NCBI GenBank assembly: GCA_020025775.1
Contig: JAHHRN010000001.1
Location: 310,001 to 374,000, forward strand
Source of the DNA: Acutalibacter sp.
GTDB taxonomy: Bacteria > Bacillota > Clostridia > Oscillospirales > Acutalibacteraceae
Direction: 5' to 3'
DNA: 64,000 bases
Under the pieces are notes generated by a model. It saw only the letters and a list, made by a program, of their open reading frames with translations, was not told the DNA's origin and did not search any database. Shown here piece after piece: positions 33,913 to 42,514 of this stretch (position 1 is the first letter of the stretch; the number at the start of each line of letters is the position of its first letter). The position numbers were made by a program, and so were the translations under genes.

Positions 33913-35160
33913 ATGTCTAAGAAAAAAGCTGAATTAACGCTTGAAGAACTTCAGGCTCGTAAATCCAAAAGACAGCGCGGCTGGGTTCGCGTTTGCGCTA
34001 TCATTTTAGCGATTGTTTTAACTGGCGGCGTTTATGGCTTGGCAGCAAAGGGCGGTCCTAGAAAGCAGAAATATGCCCCCAGCGTTGTACAGGTAAACGG
34101 CGGTACCGTTGTTCAGAAGGAAGAATCCAAGGCTCCGGCTGAGGAAGCTCCCGCTCCTGCTCCCGCTCCTTCCACCAGCGAAGAAGAGGGCGGCGGAATT
34201 TTAGATACCCTTATGGGTCTTATCAGCGGCATTGATTTCGGTTCTTTAATTGAAAAATTAAACCCCGGCCAGCTTGGTATCACTGTTGCAGATAAGATTG
34301 ATGTTTTCAAGGATAACCTCCTTGACAAAATCAACGAATTCCAAGGTTCTATTAACAAAAAGCCTGTAATCACACATGAAGCTGTAGTGGAAGAATTCCC
34401 TGCAGTCGAAATGACTGAAGAACAGGAGCTTTTGAACACAGATGCAAGCAAAAAGGTTGCTTTAGGTCTCTTGAAAACTTACACCGCAGGTGTTGTTGAA
34501 GGCAAGAAAGCTTATACTTTAACCAGAAACACTCAATTTGCTCCAAACGGCAATGTAAACATCGGTTCTAAGACCGGTATGGTAAACACAATTTTGGACA
34601 AAGCAAGCAAGGGCACTGTAACTTTGGATAAGATTGTTGGCGAAATTGCAGGTGTTTATAGCTCCACAGTTTCTGTTGAAGAAAATCAGAACCTCGATCA
34701 GGCTATAAAAGCAGCTTTCCCGGATGGTAAAGAGCCATCCATTCCCTTCCTCCTTGCAAATGAGCTTCATACCATTGATCTTGCTCCGGAAGATATTTGG
34801 ATTGAATCCTTCGATGATTATTACAAGACCTACACGATTCACCTCAAGAGCGTTGCTAACCCCAACAGAGAAACTGTTTGCGGTTTAACCAAGGTAACTA
34901 AGGATTATCTTGTTCAGAACGAAGTAGCTTCTCTCCTCCAGAGCAAAGCTTCTATTCAGGGTACCAATTTCGGCGTTTTGAAGCTTACAGATTTAAACAT
35001 TAAATACACAGATGTTGTTATTGAATTAAATTTGGATCCCGGTTATGAAAGCATCGCCGTTTCCTACGTAGGTGATGCACAGTTCGTTGTTAGAACCAAC
35101 ACCGTTCAGGTTACCGGTAAAACAGCAACTACTACTAGAGTAGAATATAAATTTGCTTAA
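33913..35160 (+). CDS. Membrane-anchored exported protein, divergent tandem paralogue 3
   Basis: A 415-residue protein, third of the set. The N-terminus MSKKKAELTLEELQARK and membrane segment (about 28-46) follow the family plan. An added Pro/Ala/Glu-rich linker (about 72-96) and an insert of roughly 80 residues (including GILDTLMGLISGIDFGS) precede a domain clearly related to that of paralogues 1 and 2: shared order of a Tyr-Thr-x-x-x segment, a DK(I/V)VG.. turn, EVAS in KVTKDYLVQNEVAS against DDIVVQEEVAS, and a C-terminal strand ending in Thr-Arg/Glu. GAAAGGAAGAG precedes ATG 33913. The two copies before it were homogenised; this one was not. Function unknown. Confidence 0.78.
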   Translation: MSKKKAELTLEELQARKSKRQRGWVRVCAIILAIVLTGGVYGLAAKGGPRKQKYAPSVVQVNGGTVVQKEESKAPAEEAPAPAPAPSTSEEEGGGILDTLMGLISGIDFGSLIEKLNPGQLGITVADKIDVFKDNLLDKINEFQGSINKKPVITHEAVVEEFPAVEMTEEQELLNTDASKKVALGLLKTYTAGVVEGKKAYTLTRNTQFAPNGNVNIGSKTGMVNTILDKASKGTVTLDKIVGEIAGVYSSTVSVEENQNLDQAIKAAFPDGKEPSIPFLLANELHTIDLAPEDIWIESFDDYYKTYTIHLKSVANPNRETVCGLTKVTKDYLVQNEVASLLQSKASIQGTNFGVLKLTDLNIKYTDVVIELNLDPGYESIAVSYVGDAQFVVRTNTVQVTGKTATTTRVEYKFA

Positions 35161-35212
35161 TCTCAGATGATAGAGCGTTCTTTGTAAAAAGAAAATAATT
35201 TATGTAACTAAC

Positions 35213-35247
35213 CCCCGAACAGAGAAATTTGTTCGGGGATTTTCTTT
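35213..35247 (+). terminator. Terminator after the tandem paralogue operon
   Basis: CCCCGAAC (35213-35220) pairs perfectly with GTTCGGGG (35231-35238), followed by ATTTTCTTTTT. Confidence 0.9.
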
Positions 35248-35359
35248 TTGGTTCGTTCTTTTTTGGAAGAGAGATAAACAGAAAAATACAGACTTTGCAA
35301 AAAATTAAAAGGCTTTTAATTGTAAACACTTTTGCAAAAATACTAATCAAAAAGAAAGT

Positions 35360-35392
35360 CCCCTACGGAAATAAAACCGTAGGGGATTTTTG
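35360..35392 (-). terminator. Bidirectional terminator, end of the ABC-NUDIX operon
   Basis: CCCCTACGG (35360-35368) pairs with CCGTAGGGG (35377-35385). On the minus strand ACTTTCTTTTT follows; on the plus strand ATTTTTGG follows. The 35161-35456 gap holds only this hairpin and the one before it. Confidence 0.8.
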
Positions 35393-35456
35393 GTTTAAAT
35401 AATCAAAACAGCAATAGAAGAAATCCGCAGAGCTTTGTAGGGGGGCTTTAAAACAG

Positions 35457-35963
35457 TTATTTGTGCAAAGCTAAAAGAGAAAGTGCTCTTTTGGTTGCTT
35501 CGGGGCGGCAAATTTTGCAGTCCTTTTCTAAGAGCATATTTTGGAGCGTCTCTAAAGAAACCCAAGAAAAGGAAATGGTTTCGTCATCTTGCAGGCGAAT
35601 GGCTTCTTTATCGCAATCGGTTTTACAATAGAATACTTTAAAAATACTGCGGTATTCCTCTGAAACAATCGATTCCAAAAACGTGAACGTACTGCTTTCT
35701 ATGCCGGTTTCTTCGAATAGCTCACGGCGCGCGCCCTCTTCGGCGGTTTCGCCCTGTAAAACAGAACCTCCGGCGCTGATTTCGTATTTTCCCGGGGCAA
35801 TGGGCTTTTTAAAATCCCGTTGCATCATGAGAAAATCGCCGTCTGTGTGTTGAACGAGGATTTCCGAAACCACATGATAAACACCCTTCGGCACCGGTTC
35901 GCCGCGGCGCAGAGTTTGCCCGGTTTTGACTTCCGCTTTTGTATAAGCATCCCAAAGCTCCAT
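35457..35963 (-). CDS. NUDIX hydrolase, isopentenyl-isomerase-like group
   Basis: A 168-residue NUDIX protein. The Nudix box is complete (G-x5-E-x7-REL-x-EE-x-GI, from GSVLQGE to REL to EETGI, about residues 67-89), giving metal and diphosphate binding. The N-terminal MELWDAYTKAEVKTG and RGEPVPKGVYH segment is that of the group often annotated near isopentenyl-diphosphate isomerase, but the substrate cannot be read from sequence. ATG 35963 follows AAAAAGGAG. It is the last gene of a four-gene minus-strand run. The residues in the box are intact, so it should be active. Confidence 0.9.
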   Translation of the reverse strand: MELWDAYTKAEVKTGQTLRRGEPVPKGVYHVVSEILVQHTDGDFLMMQRDFKKPIAPGKYEISAGGSVLQGETAEEGARRELFEETGIESSTFTFLESIVSEEYRSIFKVFYCKTDCDKEAIRLQDDETISFSWVSLETLQNMLLEKDCKICRPEATKRALSLLALHK

Positions 35964-35993
35964 GGTGCTTCTCCTTTTTGAAAGGTTCGGCGT

Positions 35994-36857
35994 TTAAACG
36001 CTGTCTTTATGTATATCGGTGGTCAGCTTAATGTCACCGTTCGCGCCGATGTCGGCAATGATGCCGTTTTCGTCGGCAGAGGTGTGCACCTCTGCCTTAG
36101 CATCGTGTAAAAGACGATTTAAAACGTCAGGATAGACGTTTTTCTTGTAATTAAGGATAATAGCTATCTCCGGTGAAAGGCCCTCAATAAAGGGTTTAGA
36201 GGAAGAATAGGTCAATCCGTGATGACCGACCTTTAAAAGGTCAATCTTGCCAACCAGATTCGCCAGCTTGCGCTCTGTGCCGAAACCGCGGTTAATGTCG
36301 GCGGCCAAAAGAATTCTGGTGCCGTCCTTTTCTAAAAGTGTGGCGACGGCATCCACATTTTCGCCGTAGCGTCGCCAGGTTTTCGGTTGAAAATAGAAAT
36401 AGGTAACTTTAAAATTGCCGAACATAAAGCTTTCACGGTTGAAATCCGTAATCTGCGGAACACCTCTGGTGCGAAGCGCATCGACCATTTGGTCATAAAC
36501 CTCTTGATTATCCCACGCCGTGCGTTCAAAGTGATTGATTTTTTTACTGTCATAAACACGAAGGTAGGCTTTTTTTACGGTGATTTGTGGATGCAGAATG
36601 ACGGTGTCGAAGCCGCCGATATGGTCGGAATGGGCGTGCGTGCCTAGAACAAAATCCAAGGTGACTTGCCCATTTTCGTCCGCGGCGTTTTCCAAAAGGT
36701 AGGCAATCACTCTATCTTCATAGCCTTTTAGCTCAAGCTGTTTAAGGCCGCGCGGATTGTCTGTGTCTTCAGCGGCATCCACGAGCGCAAAGTGCCCGTC
36801 GCTCTCTAAGAGAATGCAATCGCTGGAACCTGTGTTTAGGAAATGAATTCTGTCCAT
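35994..36857 (-). CDS. Metallo-beta-lactamase-fold hydrolase, ComEC C-domain type
   Basis: A 287-residue MBL-fold protein resembling the detached C-terminal domain of ComEC. It starts with FLNTGSSDCILLES (ComEC-like GxGDxxLI region), DAAED, then the metal motif THAHSDHIGG (about 74-83), and later LLAADI and VGHHGLTYSS (about 211-222). ATG 36857 follows AGAAAGGTGG. It lies 21 bases after the ABC exporter pair and 30 bases before the NUDIX gene on the same strand. There is no membrane segment, so it is probably cytoplasmic. The likely substrate is a nucleic acid or phosphodiester, but this is inference. Confidence 0.85.
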   Translation of the reverse strand: MDRIHFLNTGSSDCILLESDGHFALVDAAEDTDNPRGLKQLELKGYEDRVIAYLLENAADENGQVTLDFVLGTHAHSDHIGGFDTVILHPQITVKKAYLRVYDSKKINHFERTAWDNQEVYDQMVDALRTRGVPQITDFNRESFMFGNFKVTYFYFQPKTWRRYGENVDAVATLLEKDGTRILLAADINRGFGTERKLANLVGKIDLLKVGHHGLTYSSSKPFIEGLSPEIAIILNYKKNVYPDVLNRLLHDAKAEVHTSADENGIIADIGANGDIKLTTDIHKDSV

Positions 36858-36878
36858 AAGTTAACCACCTTTCTGATT

Positions 36879-38771
36879 TCAGGAAAGCTCAAACTGTCCT
36901 GTATAGAGTTTATAATATCTACCCTTCTGGGAGAGTAAATCCTCGTGGTCGCCGCGCTCAATGACGCGGCCGTTTTCGAGCACTAAAATCGCATTGGCGT
37001 TGCGAACGGTGGAAAGTCTGTGTGCGATAACGAAAACGGTTCTGCCCTGCATCAAGCGATCCATGCCTTTTTCGATGATGCTTTCGGTGCGGGTGTCGAT
37101 GGAGCTGGTGGCTTCATCCAGAATCAAAACGGGCGGATCGACAACGGCGGCGCGGGCAATCGCCAACAGCTGGCGCTGACCTTGACTCAAGTTACTGCCG
37201 TCGCCGGTGATAACGGTATCGTAGCCCTCGGGCAAATGACGAATAAAATCGTCTGCACCGGAAAGCTTCGCGGCGGCAATGACGTCTTCACGTGTGGCAT
37301 CCAAATTGCCGTAGCGGATGTTCTCTTCGACCGTGCCGGTAAAGAGGTGCGTATCCTGTAAAACAGTGGAGAGACTGCGGCGTAAATCATCCTTTTTGAT
37401 TTTTTGGATGTTGATGCCGTCATAGCGAATCTTGCCGCTTTCAATTTCGTAGAAACGGTTTAAAAGATTGGTAATGGTGGTTTTGCCGGCACCTGTAGAG
37501 CCGACAAGAGCGATTTTTTGACCGGGTTTGGCATAGAGACTCACGTCATGGAGAATCTCTTTTTTACCGTCATAGCTAAAGTGCACGTGCTCAAACTGCA
37601 CGTCGCCCTCGAGCTTTTTATAGGTCACGGAGCCGTCCTCTTGGTGGATGTGTTTCCACGCCCAAATACCCGTGTGTTCTTTGCATTCTTCTAAGGTGCC
37701 GTTTGCGCTGTAGCGTGCATTTACGAGTGTAACATAGCCGTCGTCGAGTTCTGCTTTTTGGTCGATGACGTCGAAGATGCGTTCTGCACCGGCGAGCGCG
37801 GATAAAATATTATTGAACTGCTGGGTCAGGTTTACAAGCGGGTCAATAAAGGAACGGGTGTATTGCAGGAAGGAAGCTACCGTACCGATGGTCAGCACGT
37901 TGCCGATGACGAAAGCACCGCCCGATACTGCCACAAGGGTGTAAACGAGGTGAGAGAAGTTGCCGACAATCGGCCAGAGAATACTGCCGAAGGTTGCCGC
38001 ATTGGTCGCGGCATGGCGCAGAGCCTCGTTAAGCTCTTTAAAATCTTCCTGGCTTTTCTTTTCGTGATTAAAGACCTTAATAACCTTTTGCCCCTCAATC
38101 ATTTCTTCAATAAAGCCGTTTGCTTTGCCGAGCGCTGCCTGCTGTTTTCTAAAATAGCGGGCACTTTTTTTGCCCAAAAAGCGGATGATGAGCGACATGC
38201 AAAGGACGCCCACCGCCATAACAATGGAAAGTCTCCAGCTCAAAACCAGCATCATAATCGAGGTGGAAAGAATCGAGAGCAGAGACGAAAGGGTCTGTAC
38301 GAAGCCTGTGCTTAAAAAGTTACGAACGGTGTCCACATCGTTCGTAAAACGGCTCATCATATCGCCGTGGGTGTGGGTGTCGAAATAGGAAATCGGCAGG
38401 GCTTCGGTCGCTTCAAATAAATCATGACGCAGAAGCTTTACCGTGGATTGGGAAAGCTGAAGCATGATGCGCGCATAGCCGTAGGAGGCAAGTGCACTGA
38501 GTAGGAATACCGTTGCCATAACGCCGAGAAGTTTGAAAAGCGGGGTGAAATCGGCATTTGCAAGACCGACGGAAATCATGGGGGTTAAATAATCATCAAT
38601 TAACACCTTTAAAAAGTAAGAGGCGGAAACCATGCCGGCGGTGCTGAGAGCGACCAGTAAAAATACGGGTAAAAGCAGCCATTTCTGCTTCGCTAAATAC
38701 GAGAGCAGACGGAAAAAGGTCTTTTTCGTGTTTTTAGGCTTTGCATATTTGTTCTTATTCGGTTTTGCCAT
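36879..38771 (-). CDS. ABC exporter half-transporter, canonical ATPase subunit
   Basis: A 630-residue type I exporter subunit with six membrane segments (about 30-320) and a C-terminal ATPase. Walker A is GSTGAGKTT, the signature is LSQGQRQL and Walker B reads LILDEATSS with the catalytic Glu; the switch His is in VIAHRLST. An odd insert of about 50 residues (about 345-390, near EECKEHTGIWAWKH) lies between the domains. It overlaps the preceding exporter gene by 17 bases and has a degenerate partner, so the two form a heterodimer of the LmrCD/BmrCD/TM287-288 type. Substrates of such pairs are drugs, lipids or peptides; none is indicated here. Confidence 0.93.
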   Translation of the reverse strand: MAKPNKNKYAKPKNTKKTFFRLLSYLAKQKWLLLPVFLLVALSTAGMVSASYFLKVLIDDYLTPMISVGLANADFTPLFKLLGVMATVFLLSALASYGYARIMLQLSQSTVKLLRHDLFEATEALPISYFDTHTHGDMMSRFTNDVDTVRNFLSTGFVQTLSSLLSILSTSIMMLVLSWRLSIVMAVGVLCMSLIIRFLGKKSARYFRKQQAALGKANGFIEEMIEGQKVIKVFNHEKKSQEDFKELNEALRHAATNAATFGSILWPIVGNFSHLVYTLVAVSGGAFVIGNVLTIGTVASFLQYTRSFIDPLVNLTQQFNNILSALAGAERIFDVIDQKAELDDGYVTLVNARYSANGTLEECKEHTGIWAWKHIHQEDGSVTYKKLEGDVQFEHVHFSYDGKKEILHDVSLYAKPGQKIALVGSTGAGKTTITNLLNRFYEIESGKIRYDGINIQKIKKDDLRRSLSTVLQDTHLFTGTVEENIRYGNLDATREDVIAAAKLSGADDFIRHLPEGYDTVITGDGSNLSQGQRQLLAIARAAVVDPPVLILDEATSSIDTRTESIIEKGMDRLMQGRTVFVIAHRLSTVRNANAILVLENGRVIERGDHEDLLSQKGRYYKLYTGQFELS

Positions 38772-40515
38772 CAGAAAGACCTCCTTCCTGCTGTAACGTG
38801 CCTTTCTGCTGGGAAAGGTAGATCTCTTCGTAAACGGGACAGCGTTCGAGAAGCTCCTCGTGTGTGCCCATGTCCTCGATTTTGCCGCTGTTTAACACGA
38901 TGATTTTATCGGCATCCATCACGGAGGTGATGCGCTGGGCGATGATAAACACGGTGGTATCGGGGATTTCTTTGCGGAATGCCGCACGGATTTTGCTGTC
39001 GGTAATGGTATCCACGGCGCTCGTGGAGTCATCCAAAATTAAAATTCGGGGCTTCTTTAAGAGGGCGCGTGCGATGCAAAGACGCTGTTTTTGACCGCCG
39101 GAAACATTGACGCCGCCCTGTCCCAAATCGGTTTCATAGCCGTCGGGGAAGCTTTCAATGAAGTCATGCGCCTGTGCGGCTTTGCAGGCTTCGATAATTT
39201 CTTCCTTTGTGGCGTTTTCATTGCCCCAACGCAGGTTTTCTAAGATACTGCCCGAAAAAAGAACGTTCTTTTGCAGAACCATACTGCAAGCTTCGCGGAG
39301 GGTTTCAATAGAATAATCCTTTACGTTTTTACCCGAGACGAGCACTTCGCCTTCGGTGACATCGTAAAGACGGGGAATCAGGCTTAAAAGGGTGGTTTTT
39401 GCACTGCCCGTGCCGCCGACGATGCCGATGGTTTCACCTGATTTTACCGAGAATGAAACGTGGTCTACCACGTTTTCTGCACCCTCGGGGTTGTATTTAA
39501 AGGAAACGTCTTTAAACTCGACACTGCCGGTGGGAATGGGGGCGGTGTCGGCATTTTCTTTGTCCTTAATTTGCGGTTCTTCGTTTAAGACCTCACAAAT
39601 TCTCGAAATGGATGCGCGTGCCAAAACATAGTTGACAAGGAGCATCGCAATCATTACGAGAGACATGAGAATTTGCATGATGTAGGTGACAACGGTGGTG
39701 AATTTACCGATTTCAAGCTCACCTGCCACGATGAGGCGCGAGCTTAAATACACAATAACCAAAATGGTAGCGTATAAAACGAGCATCATGAGGGGCTGTG
39801 CAGTTACCATGAGACGCTCTGCGGAAATGGCGGCGTTTACAAGGTTGCTGTTTGCCTTTTCGAATTTCTGCTTTTCAAAGGGCTCACGGGCAAAGGCCTT
39901 GACCACACGGATGCCGATGAGGTTTTCCTGCAGGGAGGCATTAAGACCGTCGAACATACCCATCATTTTTTTAAACCTTTTCATCGCGAGAGGTCCGAAG
40001 ATGAGCATAAAGCAGACAATAAGCGGAATGACGAATAAAAAGACCACCGAAACCTTACGGTTAATGCGGAAGCACAGAATAAGTGCGGATACGAACTGCA
40101 CGGGCGCACGGAAGGTCATGCGCAGGAGCATTTGGTAAACGTTCTGCACTGTGGTGACATCGGTCGTCATACGGGTGACGAGAGATGCGGTGGAAAATTT
40201 GTCGATGTTCGCAAAGGAAAATTCCTGCATGCGACCGAACATGGCCTCGCGCACATTGGCACCGAGACCCATGGCGGCAATCGAAGAAAGACGTGCCGCG
40301 CTCGCACCGCAAATCAGGGCGCAAAGCGCAAAGGTCAGCATCTTTGCACCTGTTCTGAGAATATAGGGCATGTTTGCTTCTGCAATACCGACGTCGATAA
40401 TATCTGCCATGTAATACGGGATGAAAAGCTCGAAAATAACTTCTGCAATCATCAAAAACGGACAAATGATCGAGTGGATTCGATAAGCTTTAGCGTAGGG
40501 AAATAGCTTATGCAT
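38755..40515 (-). CDS. ABC exporter half-transporter, degenerate ATPase subunit
   Basis: A 586-residue type I exporter subunit with six membrane segments (about 15-300). Walker A is GGTGSAKTT, the signature is VSGGQKQRL and Walker B is LILDDSTSAVD, where the catalytic Glu is replaced by Asp. The switch His is also changed (FIIAQRITS has Gln). Both are hallmarks of the degenerate site in heterodimeric exporters. It is the first gene of the minus-strand run (exporter, exporter, MBL hydrolase, NUDIX). The ATG at 40515 has only a weak GAGGCAG ribosome site. Confidence 0.93.
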   Translation of the reverse strand: MHKLFPYAKAYRIHSIICPFLMIAEVIFELFIPYYMADIIDVGIAEANMPYILRTGAKMLTFALCALICGASAARLSSIAAMGLGANVREAMFGRMQEFSFANIDKFSTASLVTRMTTDVTTVQNVYQMLLRMTFRAPVQFVSALILCFRINRKVSVVFLFVIPLIVCFMLIFGPLAMKRFKKMMGMFDGLNASLQENLIGIRVVKAFAREPFEKQKFEKANSNLVNAAISAERLMVTAQPLMMLVLYATILVIVYLSSRLIVAGELEIGKFTTVVTYIMQILMSLVMIAMLLVNYVLARASISRICEVLNEEPQIKDKENADTAPIPTGSVEFKDVSFKYNPEGAENVVDHVSFSVKSGETIGIVGGTGSAKTTLLSLIPRLYDVTEGEVLVSGKNVKDYSIETLREACSMVLQKNVLFSGSILENLRWGNENATKEEIIEACKAAQAHDFIESFPDGYETDLGQGGVNVSGGQKQRLCIARALLKKPRILILDDSTSAVDTITDSKIRAAFRKEIPDTTVFIIAQRITSVMDADKIIVLNSGKIEDMGTHEELLERCPVYEEIYLSQQKGTLQQEGGLSDGKTE

Positions 40516-40584
40516 GTGTTCTGCCTCGTTTCTTTTCTAATAAAACCATAGTTTAAAAATGCGAATAAAAATGTATATCATTAT

Positions 40585-40613
40585 ATTTTAGGCGTTTTAT
40601 AGACATTTGTCAA
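40585..40613 (-). promoter_or_regulatory. Promoter of the ABC exporter operon
   Basis: On the minus strand TTGACA (40613-40608), 17-bp spacer, TAAAAT (40590-40585). A second -10-like TATAAT overlaps at 40585-40580 but would need a 22-bp spacer. Confidence 0.65.
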
Positions 40614-40759
40614 CAGGAGCAGAGGGGCAGGAACAGTGCATTTTAGTGATAATGAACATAATTTTAAAAAGTGTTGTTCTAGGATTTCTGCAATTTCGTG
40701 CACTTCGGACTATGGGTGAAAGCGCTTGATTCCAAACACCGAAGAAAGGACGAAAAAGC

Positions 40760-41257
40760 ATGGAAAAAAAGAAGAAACTCAGTAAAAAGCAAGCGGATTT
40801 TTGCAGATTTTATGTAAAAACGCGCAACGGCAGGGAAGCGGCACGCGCCGCAGGCTTTCCCGTTTTTCCCGAGCAAACGGCAAATAAGCTGCTCTCGGAA
40901 AAGGCGGTGCAAAAGGAGATTGCCGCCCTCGAAGCCGAGGAAAAAACCGTGGAGGCGGAGCTGATTGCAGGCTATCGCCGTTTGGCGTTCGGCTCGGCGG
41001 CAGATGCGGTGCGCCTGCTCTTTTCAGAAAATCCCGCCGCGGAATTTGACCTCGACAGCCTCGATTTATTTATGGTTTCGGAAATTAAGAGACCCAAAAC
41101 GGGCGGCATGGAGATTAAATTTTTCGACCGCTTAAAGGCACTCGAGAAGCTGGCGGAATTAAAGGGCGGCGACAAGGAGACGGCAGAGCCCTTCTATAAG
41201 GCCCTCGAAAAATCAGCGTTGGCGCTCCAAAACGGCGGTGAAACAGCATGCGAATAG
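40760..41257 (+). CDS. Phage terminase small subunit
   Basis: A 165-residue Terminase_2-family protein that recognises the packaging start on phage DNA. A basic N-terminus (MEKKKKLSKKQADF) leads into a helix-turn-helix-like domain (CRFYVKTRNGREAARAAGF ... NKLLSEKAVQKEI), then an oligomerisation region. ATG 40760 has GAAAGGA upstream. It opens an eight-gene head cassette and overlaps the large subunit by 10 bases. No repressor, replication or integrase gene comes before it; upstream is the divergent ABC exporter. The 244-bp space shows no clear plus-strand promoter. Confidence 0.9.
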   Translation: MEKKKKLSKKQADFCRFYVKTRNGREAARAAGFPVFPEQTANKLLSEKAVQKEIAALEAEEKTVEAELIAGYRRLAFGSAADAVRLLFSENPAAEFDLDSLDLFMVSEIKRPKTGGMEIKFFDRLKALEKLAELKGGDKETAEPFYKALEKSALALQNGGETACE

Positions 41258-42513
41258 ACGAATTCACCGAGTTTTCCGAAAAGCAGTTAAAGCTGCTTTG
41301 CTGGTGGTGTCAGGACAGCCCCTATAAAAATCGCGATGCGGTCATTTGCGACGGTGCGGTGCGCAGCGGCAAAACGGTCTGCATGTCGCTGTCGTTCATC
41401 TTTTGGGCGTTTTACCGCTTCAATGACACCTCGTTTGCGCTTTGCGGCAAAACGATTATGGGGCTTCGTCGCAATGTATTAACACCGCTTTTGCCCCTGC
41501 TTTCCCAACTGGGCTTTACCTGCAAGGAGCAGGTTTCCAAGCATTATTTAGAAATTTCTAAGGGAGAAAGAACCAATCGCTTTTATCTTTTCGGCGGCAA
41601 GGATGAATCCTCTGCCGCACTCATTCAGGGTATGACCCTTGGCGGCGTCATGCTCGACGAAGCGGCACTGATGCCACGTTCGTTTTGCGAACAGGCGATT
41701 GCACGTTGTTCCTTAGAGGGCGCAAAGCTCTGGTTCAACTGCAATCCCGAGCATCCCGCACACTGGTTTTATAAGGAATGGATTTTGAAAAGTGAGGAGA
41801 AAAACTGCCTATATCTCCATTTTCAAATGGAGGACAATCCCACGCTTTCCGAAAAGACCCTACAGCGTTACCGAAGCCTTTACAGCGGCGCGTTTTATAA
41901 GCGCTTCGTTTTAGGGCAGTGGGTGGCGCAGGACGGGCTTGTTTATCCGTTCTTTGACTCGACCTATCTCTTTGATGCACCGAAAACATGCAGTCGTTAT
42001 ATCGTTTCGTGTGACTACGGCACAGTCAACCCGACTTCTATGGGTCTTTGGGGCGAAAAGGACGGCTGTTGGTATCGCTTGAAGGAATTCTATCACGACT
42101 CAAAGCAGAAAGGCTTTCAAATGACCGACGAGGAATATTACCGTTCGCTTTGCACTCTCGTCGGCTCACGTAAGGTGGAGCGTGTGATTGTTGACCCCTC
42201 GGCGGCATCCTTTATCGCGTGCATCAAGCGGCACGGCAAATTCACCGTGACCCGCGCGCAAAACGATGTTTTAAGCGGTATTCGCAAGACCTCGGATGCA
42301 CTCAAAAACAAGGAGATTCGTATAACCAAGGAGTGTACGGATGCTATTCGCGAATTTTCACTTTATCGCTGGGATGAAAGTGCCCGTTACGATGCGGTGA
42401 AAAAAGAGCATGACCACGCTATGGATGATATCCGTTATTTTGTGACAACAGCACTCGAAGCGGAAGAGGACAGCTTCTTTGTTCTCACGACCGCGAGAGA
42501 AGGGAGGTGCTGA
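41248..42513 (+). CDS. Phage terminase large subunit
   Basis: A 421-residue DNA-packaging motor. The N-terminal ATPase has Walker A GAVRSGKT (about 39-46), Walker B VMLDEAA (about 133-139) and the coupling segment NCNPEHPAHWF. The C-terminal RNase H-like nuclease has CDYGT (first Asp), VDPSA (second Asp) and HAMDDIRY (third acidic site). All motifs are intact, so there is no sign of decay. It overlaps the small subunit and is followed by the portal gene with 1 base between stop and start. The length is typical of PBSX-type terminases. Confidence 0.95.
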   Translation: MRIDEFTEFSEKQLKLLCWWCQDSPYKNRDAVICDGAVRSGKTVCMSLSFIFWAFYRFNDTSFALCGKTIMGLRRNVLTPLLPLLSQLGFTCKEQVSKHYLEISKGERTNRFYLFGGKDESSAALIQGMTLGGVMLDEAALMPRSFCEQAIARCSLEGAKLWFNCNPEHPAHWFYKEWILKSEEKNCLYLHFQMEDNPTLSEKTLQRYRSLYSGAFYKRFVLGQWVAQDGLVYPFFDSTYLFDAPKTCSRYIVSCDYGTVNPTSMGLWGEKDGCWYRLKEFYHDSKQKGFQMTDEEYYRSLCTLVGSRKVERVIVDPSAASFIACIKRHGKFTVTRAQNDVLSGIRKTSDALKNKEIRITKECTDAIREFSLYRWDESARYDAVKKEHDHAMDDIRYFVTTALEAEEDSFFVLTTAREGRC

Positions 42514-42514
42514 T

